Shown here: in pieces, positions 1 to 7,958 of the stretch | Numbering within the stretch: position 1 is the first letter of the stretch | Layout: the number at the start of each line of letters is the position of its first letter | NCBI GenBank assembly: GCA_963709425.1 | Contig: CAVPWG010000003.1 | Span: 1-64,000 of the forward strand | DNA: 64,000 nt | Direction: 5' to 3' | From: JAICJC01 sp963709425 | GTDB lineage: Bacteria; Actinomycetota; Thermoleophilia; Gaiellales; JAICJC01 | Notes under the pieces: generated by a model | What the model was told of the DNA's origin: nothing | Database searches by the model: none | The model's input: only the letters and a program-made list of their open reading frames with translations | Translations under genes and position numbers: made by a program

Positions 1-328
1 AGTAGTCGCCCAGCGACGAGCGGTATTCGTCGTCGCGGTAGGTGGTCTCGTCGAACTCAGGAGCGTTCTTGATCTGCTCCTTCGTCAGAGCGACGAAGAC
101 CTGTTCGTCGGTGCGATCGACGCGCTGGATCATCCCGGCCGGAAGCAGCACCTTCTTGCCGAAGATCCATGGCCCGGTGTCGACGACGACGTAGCTGCTA
201 CCAACCTCGCTTGTCGTCTCGTCGATCTTGCCGATGGAGCCGTCCTGCGCCTCCACGCTGAACCCCTCGATCGAGCCGGTCTCGACCAGATCGCTCCTCC
301 AAACCCACATGGTCGTAGTGGTATTCAT
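1..328 (-). CDS. PRC-barrel domain protein, 3' end beyond window
   Basis: The first 109 codons are visible and the rest lies outside the window. The PRC-barrel core is seen in GFSVEAQDGSIGKIDE and VVVDTGPWIFGKKVLLP, followed by an acidic, tyrosine-rich segment (EFDETTYRDDEYRSSLGDY) that often follows PRC domains in actinobacterial stress-type proteins. PRC domains serve in RNA processing or protein assembly; the role here is not known. The start at 328 was chosen because GGAGGAGGA lies five bases upstream. The same frame stays open upstream to an ATG at 685, so a longer protein is possible. Confidence 0.8.
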   Translation of the reverse strand, partial: MNTTTTMWVWRSDLVETGSIEGFSVEAQDGSIGKIDETTSEVGSSYVVVDTGPWIFGKKVLLPAGMIQRVDRTDEQVFVALTKEQIKNAPEFDETTYRDDEYRSSLGDY

Positions 329-685
329 GTCTTCCTCCTCCCGTTGAGAAACGATCGAGTACCCAGGGTCGGGAGAGATCGAACATCGCAAGTCCGAATC
401 CACGTTTCGACGCGATGTATGCCTCCTCCAGGCATCCTCGGCTGCTTCAGCTCGTGTCGCGCCGCGTCCAACCACACCCGTACCACCGGGCCAGGCGACG
501 GCTCGATGGATCGATGCGGCCCACCCGACAGCATCGTCGCCCTCGAACGCGAGAGCCAGCTTCTGGGCGCGGAGCATCGTCGCCACGCGACTGATCCGTG
601 CCATCTCATCCTGGGTCTCGCGTTCAAGTAAGCCTTTGTCGTCGTTGCTGGCGTCAACAGGCCCGATGCGGTCCTCACTGACCAT
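329..685 (-). other. Open frame in phase with the PRC gene, possible gene or N-terminal extension
   Basis: From an ATG at 685 the frame runs without a stop into the PRC-barrel gene. Its first 80 codons have coding character (MARISRVATMLRAQKLALAF, then EGDDAVGWAASIHRAVAWP), while the last 30 before 328 look like leader sequence. It may be a separate gene that lost its stop codon, or an extension of the PRC protein. No ribosome binding site precedes 685. I do not recognise the protein. Confidence 0.35.
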
Positions 686-689
686 CCGG

Positions 690-803
690 TCACAGGAACC
701 GAACTAGGAGGAGGTCCATTGCCAGCATCACGGCGATCCCTCCCATGCCGATCCCGCCTGCCAGCAACATCCACCTCCGGTACCCACGCCCGCGGGCAGC
801 CAA
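690..803 (-). CDS. Small single-pass membrane peptide (37 aa)
   Basis: A TTG at 803 with GGAG seven bases upstream opens a frame giving a basic head (RGRGYRRW) and then a hydrophobic helix (MLLAGGIGMGGIAVMLAMDL) ending LLLVRFL. The stop lies five bases before the ATG at 685, as expected in a small operon with the PRC gene. An internal ATG at 770 would give only 26 residues. Function unknown. The short length and non-ATG start keep confidence low. Confidence 0.35.
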   Translation of the reverse strand: MAARGRGYRRWMLLAGGIGMGGIAVMLAMDLLLVRFL

Positions 804-1035
804 TCCTGATCTCCGGGGCTCGCCTGCGGACCGCAGTGTTCTCGCCGGGTAACTGACCCTTGAGTTCGCCGGGATTGCGCCGCTGGCCCGTGACGGACGG
901 TCGGAGCGCTGCTATCGCCATGTGCTTTTTGCGACGAGTTGAAGGCTCGGCCGCGGCGGCTCGAGCCGTGGTTAGGTTCGCGGACCGCGAGGGTATCCGC
1001 GCGGCGACAGGGACATCAACGCGAGAGGGGGATCT

Positions 1036-2133
1036 ATGGGACGTCGTCGATTTGTCGCCTCAGTCGTGATGGGAGCGGTGGCCTTCGTGGCGACCACCGG
1101 GGTGGCTGAGGCAGGGACGCTGGTGGTGCATCCGGGCCAGTCGATCCAGCGCGCCGTGAATCGTGCCCATCGGGGCGACACGGTGCGGCTGGCGCCGGGC
1201 ACGTACCACCAGAACGTGACGATTCAGAAGCGGATCAGCCTCGTCGGGGCCGGATGGGGACCGCATGGGAGCCGTCTCTTCCCCGGCGCGAACCCGGTGC
1301 CGAGCGTGTGCAGTTCGCCGGGCAGCGTGCACGGGATCTGCGTCGCCGGCCGGTTCGACCAAAACGGCAATCCGATCGGGCCCGTGAGGGGCGTCACGAT
1401 CCGCAACCTGAGCGTTCACAACTTCAGTGGGTTCGGGATCGGCATGTTCGTCGCGAACCGCACCACGGTGCGCGATGTCGCGGCGGTCGGGAACGGCGAG
1501 TACGGGATCAGTGGATTCGTGCTGCACGGCGTCCGCTTCCTTCACAACCTGGCCCGCGCCAACGGCGCTCCCGGCTTCTACATCGGCGACTCGCCGCGCG
1601 CCGGAGCTGTCGTCGCCGGAAACCGCGCCTTCGGGAACGGAACCAGCGGGGCGGAGGGGATCGGAATCCTCATCCGCGACTCCAGCTGGGGACGCGTGTG
1701 GGGGAACGTCACCCGCAACAACTGTGCCGGCATCGTGATCGTCGACAGCGGCGAGAACCCTGTTCCGACGACTCATTGGGCGGGATGGGGCAACGTCGCC
1801 TCACACAACAACCTCGCCTGTGGCGCAGAACAGGGCGGGGGCGCGCCGGCTCTTTCGGGCATCGGCATCACGCTATTCGGCGCAAGCCACTCCTCGCTCT
1901 GGCGGAACTGGACCAACAACAACCACCCGAGCGGGCCGAGCGTGTTCAGCGGCGGCATCGTCGTCGCGTCCGCCATGCCCGCCGGCGGGGCTGACCCCGT
2001 CGACGACCTGGTGCGGCGAAACCACGCTCACCACAACAGCCCGGTCGACATCCTGTACGACGGCAGCGGCTCCGGAAACCGCTTCGTCCGAAACGACTGC
2101 GGGACGTCAACCCCGAACTGGATCTGTAACTAA
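1036..2133 (+). CDS. Secreted right-handed beta-helix repeat protein
   Basis: The 365-residue product begins with a basic head and hydrophobic core ending in a signal-peptidase-like site (residues 1-26, ...VAEA). The mature start TLVVHPGQSIQRAVNRAH with GDTVRLAPGTY is the typical first turn of pectate-lyase or NosD-like parallel beta-helices. Residues 100-350 carry many NxxxxN/G turns such as NRAFGNGTSG and NRTTVRDVAAVGNGEYGI. Members bind or cleave polysaccharide outside the cell; no catalytic residues can be assigned. The start is preceded by GAGAGGGGGA. A strong hairpin lies 25 bases after the stop. Confidence 0.85.
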   Translation: MGRRRFVASVVMGAVAFVATTGVAEAGTLVVHPGQSIQRAVNRAHRGDTVRLAPGTYHQNVTIQKRISLVGAGWGPHGSRLFPGANPVPSVCSSPGSVHGICVAGRFDQNGNPIGPVRGVTIRNLSVHNFSGFGIGMFVANRTTVRDVAAVGNGEYGISGFVLHGVRFLHNLARANGAPGFYIGDSPRAGAVVAGNRAFGNGTSGAEGIGILIRDSSWGRVWGNVTRNNCAGIVIVDSGENPVPTTHWAGWGNVASHNNLACGAEQGGGAPALSGIGITLFGASHSSLWRNWTNNNHPSGPSVFSGGIVVASAMPAGGADPVDDLVRRNHAHHNSPVDILYDGSGSGNRFVRNDCGTSTPNWICN

Positions 2134-2158
2134 CCGAGGAAAGGTCTAGCCCAGGAAG

Positions 2159-2194
2159 GGTCCCGGGCCGGGGAGCATGCCTCGGCCCGGGACC
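2159..2194 (+). terminator. Strong hairpin after the beta-helix gene
   Basis: Arms 2159-2170 and 2183-2194 pair perfectly over 12 bp (GGTCCCGGGCCG with its complement), and three more pairs close toward a six-base loop. No T-run follows, as is common in high-GC actinobacteria. Position just after the stop at 2133 supports a terminator. Confidence 0.7.
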
Positions 2195-2837
2195 GCGAGG
2201 CGTGGTCGCAGGCACCCGGTTAGCGATTGCCGTGCCGCGGGCAATCTGATCGTCCCTGGATGGCGCGCGGCTGACAGTTCCGCAGCTCACTCCCGCGGAA
2301 CGAACCGCCGCCCAGGTACCCGACGAGGCGGGGCCCCAAGGGAGGGGACGCCGTTCAGCGGCCTCGGCTCACTCGAAAAGCAGCGAAACGCAGGGGCCGG
2401 CCAGGTGGTTCCCAGGACGTCGATGAGCTGCTCACGCCCGGTATCGATCCGCGGTATCAGCCGTCTCCGCGATCACCCGCGGACGCTCGCCGCGTCGGCA
2501 CCACCAAACGTCCTACCGGATGGGGTGATTGCCGCGGTTCCTCCCGCCCAGCGGATGCGGGGGGCTGAAGGGTGCGAAGGCCGTCTGCCATGGCGGCCTT
2601 CGCACCCAGGGCAGTGGTGTCCTCGTGCAACCCCTGCAATAGAGAGGGCGGCCCCGCCGGCCCCTGGGACGCCAGAAACGGGCCGCCGCAGGCGGCGATG
2701 GGGCCAGGAACTCCTCGACATGATCGGCCGGTCATGACGCTTCGGGCGGGTACTGCCGCGACTTAGTCCTAATCGACCACCGTGTAGAAGACCTAGGTCT
2801 CGACTGGCATTTAGCGTCGGCGGTAAGGTTCAGCGCC
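2195..2837. other. Gene-poor stretch with one perfect hairpin (2570-2607)
   Basis: I see no convincing gene here; the long open frames are arginine-rich and lack coding bias. The only clear structure is a 14-bp perfect inverted repeat at 2570-2583 and 2594-2607 around a loop containing CCATGG. It has no T-run. The last bases hold the -10 box TAAGGT (2824-2829) for the next gene. Confidence 0.5.
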
Positions 2838-3173
2838 GTGGACACCGAGGTCGTGCCGGTGCTGTATGTCGAAAACGCATCCCGCGCCGTCTCGTGGTAC
2901 GAGCGGCTCGGATTTCGCAAGGAATGGGAGCACCAGTTCGAGCCGGAGTTCCCATGGTTCGTCTCGGTGGCGCGAGGGCAGGCTCGGCTTTATCTGTCCC
3001 AGCACAAGGGCGACGCCCGTCCCGACACGCTGATCCACCTCTATGTGGATAACATCGACGCCGTGTCGAAGGAGTTCGGCGCCCCGATCGATGAAGGCGG
3101 TTTGGCCGGACGCGAGTGCGACTTCGCCGATCCCGACGGCAACAGGTTGCGGGTGGCGACCCGACGCTCCTGA
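2838..3173 (+). CDS. VOC-fold (glyoxalase/bleomycin-resistance-like) protein
   Basis: This 111-residue protein is one vicinal-oxygen-chelate module pair. It opens with VVPVLYVENASRAVSWYERL, the usual first strand and helix, has LYLSQHKG in the middle and closes with ECDFADPDGNRLRVAT, the family's C-terminal signature. Length and lack of extra domains fit bleomycin-binding or resistance-type proteins, but the substrate cannot be told. The GTG start has no ribosome binding site; TAAGGT lies eight bases upstream, so the transcript is probably leaderless. Confidence 0.85.
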   Translation: MDTEVVPVLYVENASRAVSWYERLGFRKEWEHQFEPEFPWFVSVARGQARLYLSQHKGDARPDTLIHLYVDNIDAVSKEFGAPIDEGGLAGRECDFADPDGNRLRVATRRS

Positions 3174-3261
3174 GGGCTGAGCGCTCCCTTCGCCCACCCC
3201 CACGGTCAAGAACTCGGGGCGCGTGCAGTCGCTCGGCTGGCGCCGTATTATCGACCCAACC

Positions 3262-3714
3262 GTGGATTCCGACGCGAACAAGCAACTCGTCCAGCGCTTC
3301 TACCAGGAGGTATGGGCGCTTGGGAACGTCAGTTTCGCAAGCGAAGTGTTCGCCGGCGACTATGTCCGTCACGATCTTCGCGCGACTCAAGCCGCGCCCG
3401 GTGCAGCCGGGTCGGCCCGAATCGCCGAGCAGTTCCGCCAGGCGTTTCCCGACCTTCAATGGAGAATCGACCTAGTCTTGGCAGAGGGCGATCTTGTCGC
3501 CGCCCGGTGGACGGCGTCCGGTACGAACAGCGGCAGTTGGGGTGGAAGGCCCGCTACCGGCAAACCTGCCGAGTTCTCCGGCGTGAACATCTTCCGCTTC
3601 GGCGACCACGGGAAGGTGGTCGAAATCTGGAACCACCGGGACGATCTCGGGTTGATGGAACAACTCGGCGCTCCGATATTCGCGGGGGCCGCTCCCGCGT
3701 CAGCGGCGACCTGA
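3262..3714 (+). CDS. SnoaL-like polyketide-cyclase/ester-cyclase family protein
   Basis: The product (150 aa from the GTG at 3262) has the alpha+beta barrel pattern of SnoaL-like proteins: ANKQLVQRFYQEVWALGN, then YVRHD, QFRQAFPDLQWRI, VAARWTASGTNSG, and FRFGDHGKVVEIWNHRDD. These proteins are cyclases or isomerases, or small-molecule binding proteins of unknown role. An in-frame start at 3223 exists, but TATTAT at 3246-3251 sits ten bases before the GTG and suggests a leaderless message starting at 3262. The last 15 residues are alanine-rich. Confidence 0.8.
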   Translation: MDSDANKQLVQRFYQEVWALGNVSFASEVFAGDYVRHDLRATQAAPGAAGSARIAEQFRQAFPDLQWRIDLVLAEGDLVAARWTASGTNSGSWGGRPATGKPAEFSGVNIFRFGDHGKVVEIWNHRDDLGLMEQLGAPIFAGAAPASAAT

Positions 3715-3746
3715 GGCGCGCTCGTAACCCCACTGTGCACGATGGA

Positions 3747-3791
3747 GGGGGTGGGCTGACGTACATGCCCTGGAGAACCTCCACCCCCTTT
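3747..3791 (+). terminator. Possible terminator of the SnoaL-like gene
   Basis: GGGGGTGG (3747-3754) pairs with CCACCCCC (3781-3788), followed by TTT. The loop of 26 bases is long, so this is tentative. Confidence 0.3.
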
Positions 3792-3842
3792 CCAACGTTC
3801 CCCCGCCGGATATCCGTTGTGCGTGTTTTGGAGGGCTGATCT

Positions 3843-4043
3843 GTGACGGTGGACGACGTCGCGGAAGGGTTGGGGAGTGATGAGTGGCTGCGGCGTGGGC
3901 GGCGGTTCAAGCGGGCGGGTCGCCGGGTGGCGCCTGGGCCTCGGGCGTGCGGGTCGTGTGGAGAGCTGTTTGTGCCTCCCCGTAGGGATGCGGTCTACTG
4001 TGGCGCGACGTGCCGGCAGCGCGCCCACCGCGATCAGGGCTAG
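3843..4043 (+). CDS. Small zinc-finger-like protein
   Basis: The 66-residue product has a basic N-terminal half and then two cysteine pairs, CGSCGELFVPPRRDAVYC and CGATC, followed by RQRAHR. The CxxC...CxxxC layout with RQRA(Y/H)R occurs in many small actinobacterial and phage-related proteins thought to bind zinc and nucleic acid. The role is unknown. The start is a GTG. Its TAG stop overlaps the stop of a minus-strand fragment that ends at 4040. Confidence 0.55.
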   Translation: MTVDDVAEGLGSDEWLRRGRRFKRAGRRVAPGPRACGSCGELFVPPRRDAVYCGATCRQRAHRDQG

Positions 4044-4240
4044 GTGACGCGTTCGATGGCAATGCTGATCTCCTCCAGCCCGCGGTGCAGCGCGCATACC
4101 CACTGTCGGCCGTATTGCGTGGCCTGCTCGCGGTCGCGAATGAAACCGCCGATCTCAAGCTCCAGTATGCGACCGTGATAGTCGTTCCACGCGTGAACGG
4201 CCGTGCGGTGTTCACGCTGCTCGTGGTCGTCTCGGGTGCC
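4040..4240 (-). pseudogene. Gene fragment without a start codon
   Basis: This minus-strand frame reads with clear coding character: HRTAVHAWNDYHGRILELEI, then GGFIRDREQATQYGRQW and ALHRGLEEISIAIERVT before a stop. No ATG, GTG or TTG lies at a sensible place upstream, and beyond 4240 the frame loses coding character. It is probably the 3' end of a truncated gene. I do not recognise the family. Confidence 0.4.
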
Positions 4241-4248
4241 GAACGGTC

Positions 4249-4484
4249 GTGCGCGACCCGATGACGACGACGGCCGATCAGGTGGACGCGCTGCGGGCCG
4301 CGGGCTTAGACGACCGCGAGATCTTCGAGGCCACGCTCCTTCTCAGCCTGCGCCTCGCCTTCTCGACGGTGAACGACTCGCTGGGTGCGGAGCCGAACGC
4401 CAGCTCGCCGACCGGGTGCCGGATCCCGTCCGCGCCGCGGTCACGTTCGGCCGGCCCACGGCCGAGACGCCGTCGCTCACGTAG
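4249..4484 (+). pseudogene. Remnant of an AhpD/carboxymuconolactone-decarboxylase-like peroxidase gene
   Basis: VDALRAAGLDDREIFEATLL followed by VNDSLGAEP matches the C-terminal helices of peroxidase-related AhpD-like proteins. At about 4390-4400 the sense shifts to the next frame, which continues QLADRVPDPVRAAVTFGRP and stops at 4484. The catalytic CxxC part that should lie upstream is absent. This is a truncated and frameshifted remnant. Confidence 0.55.
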
Positions 4485-5003
4485 CTAGGGCCCGGTGACG
4501 GTGACGGTGACGGTCGAGATGACCGGAACCGTGATCGTGTCCTGCACCGTGGTCGTCGGGCCGGTGACCGTGCTGGCGGGCGCCGTGACCGTGACCGGCA
4601 CCGACACGGTGCGAACGACGGTCGCCACGGACGTGTCCCTGACGGTCGTGGCGACGACGACCGTACCACCGGGCAGCTGCGTCGTGTGAGCCGACAGCGG
4701 CACGGTCTGGGCGGCGACCCGGACGGCCTTGCCCTTGACGAGCACCGTCTGGGCCGGCGTGGACACGTAGCGGACGCCGTTGGACGTGATCACGTGCCCC
4801 TGGATCCGGATGGTCCGCGTCGCGGCGCCGGCCGAGCCACTCCCGCCGACGACGCTCCCGACCCAGAACCCGCACAGGGTGAGCGTGAGCGCCACGAGCG
4901 CCAGCGGCACGGCCATCCACAGGTGGACGGACTCGCGCAGCCGGCCGACCCACTCCGCGCTATCGATCCGCCAACCGTCCGGGCTCCCCACAAGTCGGGA
5001 CAT
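4485..5003 (-). CDS. Membrane-anchored protein with Thr/Val-rich repeat tail
   Basis: From the ATG at 5003 the 172-residue product has a short soluble head, one membrane helix (residues 29-52, VHLWMAVPLALVALTLTLCG) and a long exterior tail in which T and V alternate, ending in ISTVTVTVTGP. Such beta-prone tails suggest a cell-surface or wall-associated protein. The same architecture recurs in the gene at 17862-18236. Its TAG stop directly abuts the stop of the remnant on the other strand. Function unknown. The start is not certain because the ribosome binding site is weak. Confidence 0.55.
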   Translation of the reverse strand: MSRLVGSPDGWRIDSAEWVGRLRESVHLWMAVPLALVALTLTLCGFWVGSVVGGSGSAGAATRTIRIQGHVITSNGVRYVSTPAQTVLVKGKAVRVAAQTVPLSAHTTQLPGGTVVVATTVRDTSVATVVRTVSVPVTVTAPASTVTGPTTTVQDTITVPVISTVTVTVTGP

Positions 5004-5046
5004 CTGACCCAGACATTCCCAGTTCCTCCCGACGGCGAAACCTGTT

Positions 5047-5536
5047 TTATGGCACGACGATCTTGTAGATGTCGCCAGCGGCGTCCGGCAGGTGTATCGG
5101 TCGTAGTACACGTCCGTCCCCGCGACGTGGTCGGAGACCGTCTGGGTCGTCGAGAACAGGTCGCGACCAGCGCCGAACGAGACCAGCACCGTCGTCGCCC
5201 CCGGCACCCACTCGACGAGCCTGACGTTCTGGCCGCAGCCGTTCCGGAGTGGGCGAAGTACCCCGTCCCGGCGGTGCTGACCGACGGGAAGTACTGCTGC
5301 TTGCCGGTCAGCGTGTTGGGACCTTCGCCTTCGTTTGAGCGCCGATGTGGTAGCGGTACACCCACAAACGCGATGTGCGCACACGTCCCACACCGCCCAG
5401 TTGCCCGAGACTTGGCCGGGGTGCGCGACCGCGTTTCGGCCCTGCACCGCACGCACAGCGTGAGCGGCTTCGAGCCCTGCCCGGCGACTGTTCGACCTCG
5501 TCGCCCTGCCTGAAAAGGTCTCGACCTATACGACAT
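5047..5536 (-). pseudogene. Gene broken across three frames, family unknown
   Basis: Coherent coding sense moves between frames: first GKQQYFPSVSTAGTGYFAHS (about 5250-5310), then NVRLVEWVPGATTVLVSFGA and SDHVAGTDVYYDR (about 5100-5240), then LPDAAGDIYKIVVP ending in TAA at 5047. At least two indels are needed to join them. The upstream part (about 5310-5536) is cysteine- and arginine-rich and its status is unclear. Confidence 0.4.
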
Positions 5537-5757
5537 GCGCTGCGGCGGTCGCCGCTATCACGAGCAGCGACGTCGAGGACGCCCAAGCCGCAGCCTAACG
5601 AATCATCAGCGCCATCGCCGCCCACCGGCACCCCAGCCTACAAGTCGTCCGCCAAACCGGCGCGACGGCGACGCATCGTCCCGTTTTTTTAGGCGCGACG
5701 CGCCCTGACACCCGCGCTATCAGGAAAATCCCTCCCCGATGTGGTGGTTGTATCGTT

Positions 5758-6202
5758 TTGTTCGGCGATAGTGCCGACCAGGCACTGGTCGATCGCGCTG
5801 ACCGGTACATCACCACCCCGGGTGGCGAACGCGAGCGACGCCGGCTCGATCGCGCCATCGGCGACCGGATCGCAACCTGCGGGCCCGGATCGACCAGATC
5901 GAAGCCCGCCAGTGCGAGATCCTCCACGAACAGTTCGGGAGCGTGTGCGGAGCCAGGTGGAGGCTGGCCTCGTGGTGTGCGCCCGGTGCGCCAGGCCGAT
6001 CGTGCCGGGTACGCCGTGGGATCTCGGGCATGTCGACGGCAACCCGAATCTGTACCAAGGAGCAGAACATCGCAAATTCAATAGAGGTGCTCGTCCGGCG
6101 AAGAAGCCCCAACCCGCCGCGCCGTTTATGAGCGGCCCGGAGCAGATCGGCGGGCCGCGCCGCCAATCACGGGATTGGTCGTCCACTATCCCACCCATGT
6201 GA
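5758..6202 (+). pseudogene. HNH-like small protein gene with two frameshifts
   Basis: Three successive frames each carry part of one protein. The first reads ALVDRADRYITTPGGERERR from a TTG at 5758, the second NLRARIDQIEARQCEILHEQ (5875-5935), and the third VRSQVEAGLVVCARCARPIV with DLGHVDGNPNLYQGAEHRKF. The CxxC plus GHVDG...EHRxxN pattern matches small HNH-type proteins. In working copies the second half binds zinc. The gene cannot make that protein now unless the indels are sequence errors. Confidence 0.5.
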
Positions 6203-6293
6203 ACAACTCCCACACGAGCAGCGGAGCGACGAGAATCCCGAAGATTACAGCCGCCGCGATCAGCATCATCACGGCCACGTCTCGGTCAGACAT
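6186..6293 (-). CDS. Small single-pass membrane peptide (35 aa)
   Basis: The ATG at 6293 opens MSDRDVAVMMLIAAAVIFGI followed by LVAPLLVWELFTWVG, a short acidic head and one membrane helix. It overlaps the end of the broken HNH-like gene on the other strand. No clear ribosome binding site is seen. It could be a real small membrane protein or chance; no family recognised. Confidence 0.35.
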   Translation of the reverse strand: MSDRDVAVMMLIAAAVIFGILVAPLLVWELFTWVG

Positions 6294-6489
6294 GCTGCAA
6301 AGACTAACCCGATTCTTTGGTTCAGCACCGCGATCCAGACCCGGCCTCTGGAAGATCCCTCCGCCGAAGTGTCTAGCGTGGCAACATGATGTGGAGAGTG
6401 TCACCGCCGGTGGCTGTGCCGCGTGAACCCGACGAGCGAGTCGCAGCGGTGCGAGCATTGGGCGATCGACGCGGTATTCTTCGTGATTG

Positions 6490-6707
6490 GTGGATTCCCA
6501 CTTGCCCCCCGACTGCAAGTGCTCGTTCTGTGGCAAGTGGCAGTGGCAGGTGAAGAGCTGATCGCCGGACAAACGGCTTACATCTGCGACGAGTGCATCG
6601 AGCTCGGCGTCGAGGTTCTCAGCGAGGACACGTCGCCCCCGGCGAACACCCGTAGCGCCGCCACGCCCAATCGCCGAACCAAGCACGGCCGCCGCCTCGA
6701 CGCTTAG
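6490..6707 (+). pseudogene. ClpX-type C4 zinc finger, one base missing
   Basis: From a GTG at 6490 the frame reads PPDCKCSFCGKWQWQVK, then stops; one base later the next frame continues ELIAGQTAYICDECIELGVE. Joined, this is the CSFCGK...(L)IAG...YICDECI zinc-binding domain that begins ClpX. Adding one G near 6554 restores it. There is no AAA domain after it, so even repaired this would be a free-standing zinc-binding domain with a basic tail. Confidence 0.55.
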
Positions 6708-6718
6708 TCGCATGGACG

Positions 6719-7387
6719 ATGTCGATGTGCAGAGCCGTCGCCGGCGGGGGGCGGGGCGATGACCGGATCTTCGGTGAGGGGGGCCCCGATTTTCTCGTCG
6801 GCAGCCAGGGTCGCGATCTGATCGTCGGCGGGCCGAGAGACGACGAGCTTTTCGGCGGCCCCGGCGATGACGAGATTCGTGGCGGCGAACAAGCAGATCT
6901 CGTTGTTCTGGATGGTGGCGACGACTTGATCCGGGGCGGACGAGGTATCGACACCATCGCAACCGCCTTCAGCAGCCGCCCACCCGTCACGGTTAACCTC
7001 GCGACCGGCGTCGCACTCTTCCAGGGAGGCCACGATCGCCTTCATCAAATAGAGAACGTCTTTGTGGGCGGGATTCCGACCACCGTAGTTGGAACGGACG
7101 GCCGCAACGTCATCAACGTGTTTGGCCCCGCCTTGATCCACGGTCGTGGGGGCAACGACGTCATCAGGACGCATCTCGGTGACGACCGCCTGTTCGGCGG
7201 ACAAGGAAACGACAGGGTCAACGGAGGCGAAGGGAACGACACCCTCGCTGGCGGGCCAGGAACAGACAACCTCAAGGGAAGCCTCGGAGACGACACCCTC
7301 GACGGTGGGCCAGATATCGACACTCTCCACGGCGGCAGCGGCACCGATACCTGCACGAACGGCGAAATACTGTTCAGTTGCCCGTAG
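6719..7387 (+). CDS. RTX (hemolysin-type calcium-binding) repeat protein, N-terminus probably lost
   Basis: The 222-residue product is built of GGxGxDxxx nonapeptides, for example GGPGDDEIRGG, GGQGNDRVNGGEGNDTLAGG and GGPDIDTLHGGSGTDTC, in two blocks (residues 10-75 and 140-215) with a beta-rich spacer between. Such repeats fold into calcium-bound beta-rolls in secreted proteins. No signal peptide precedes the first repeat, unlike usual actinobacterial members, which suggests that the 5' end has decayed in this pseudogene-rich region. The final CTNGEILFSCP is a common end for the family in soil actinobacteria. Confidence 0.7.
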   Translation: MSMCRAVAGGGRGDDRIFGEGGPDFLVGSQGRDLIVGGPRDDELFGGPGDDEIRGGEQADLVVLDGGDDLIRGGRGIDTIATAFSSRPPVTVNLATGVALFQGGHDRLHQIENVFVGGIPTTVVGTDGRNVINVFGPALIHGRGGNDVIRTHLGDDRLFGGQGNDRVNGGEGNDTLAGGPGTDNLKGSLGDDTLDGGPDIDTLHGGSGTDTCTNGEILFSCP

Positions 7388-7544
7388 CCGAGCCTACTCC
7401 GACATCGGTCATCCCGACGAGTGAGCGCCAGCCGAGCCGTTTGCCGCGCTCCGCGAACCCGGCGATACCGCGACATGTCCTCGTCATGCCACTCACCGCC
7501 GACGCGATGAGCACGCACCGCCACACCCGCACACCCGTCTAGCC

Positions 7545-7958
7545 CGAGCTCGCACCAAGACCGACCTGGCGTGGCGGACTGTGCATTTCACGAGCAGGGG
7601 CGTCGCCGGGATCCAGGAGATGCCACGGGCGGTCACGACTCGGCGCGTCTTCCACGTCGATGGGAGGCCGATCTCGTGGGTCTACTTCTGGCGGGAAGTG
7701 TGGACGCCGGCGCTCAAGCTCGCCGGACTCGAGCATCGCGCTCCGTACAACCTCCGCCACAGCTACGCCATGCACTCGTTGCAGGCTGGCGTCCCGATCG
7801 CGACGTTGGCGCGGCAGATGGGCCACGCCGACGTGTCGCGGACGTTCGAGGTCTATGGTGGTTGGGTGCGGGAGATGGGCGCGGATGCTGCCGTCCGGCG
7901 GGAGCGGTGGGCGGCTGATGAGGAGGCGCGATGGTCGACTGGACAGTCCTCGGAATAG
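7545..7958 (+). pseudogene. C-terminal fragment of a tyrosine recombinase (phage-type integrase)
   Basis: The fragment holds the end of the catalytic domain: NLRHSYAMHSLQAGVPIATL (catalytic R and H), RQMGHADVSRTFEVYGGW (second H and the nucleophile tyrosine). The N-terminal DNA-binding domain and the first catalytic arginine are missing; upstream sequence does not encode them. It marks an old integration event. Its end overlaps the next gene by 28 bases. Confidence 0.7.

Noticed and set aside
325..921. 198-codon minus-strand frame
   Set aside because: Different frame from the coherent PRC-linked reading; Arg-rich without structure.
2177..2737. Open frame in the gene-poor stretch
   Set aside because: Arg/Pro/Gly-rich without any motif, and it contains a perfect DNA hairpin; no start signal.
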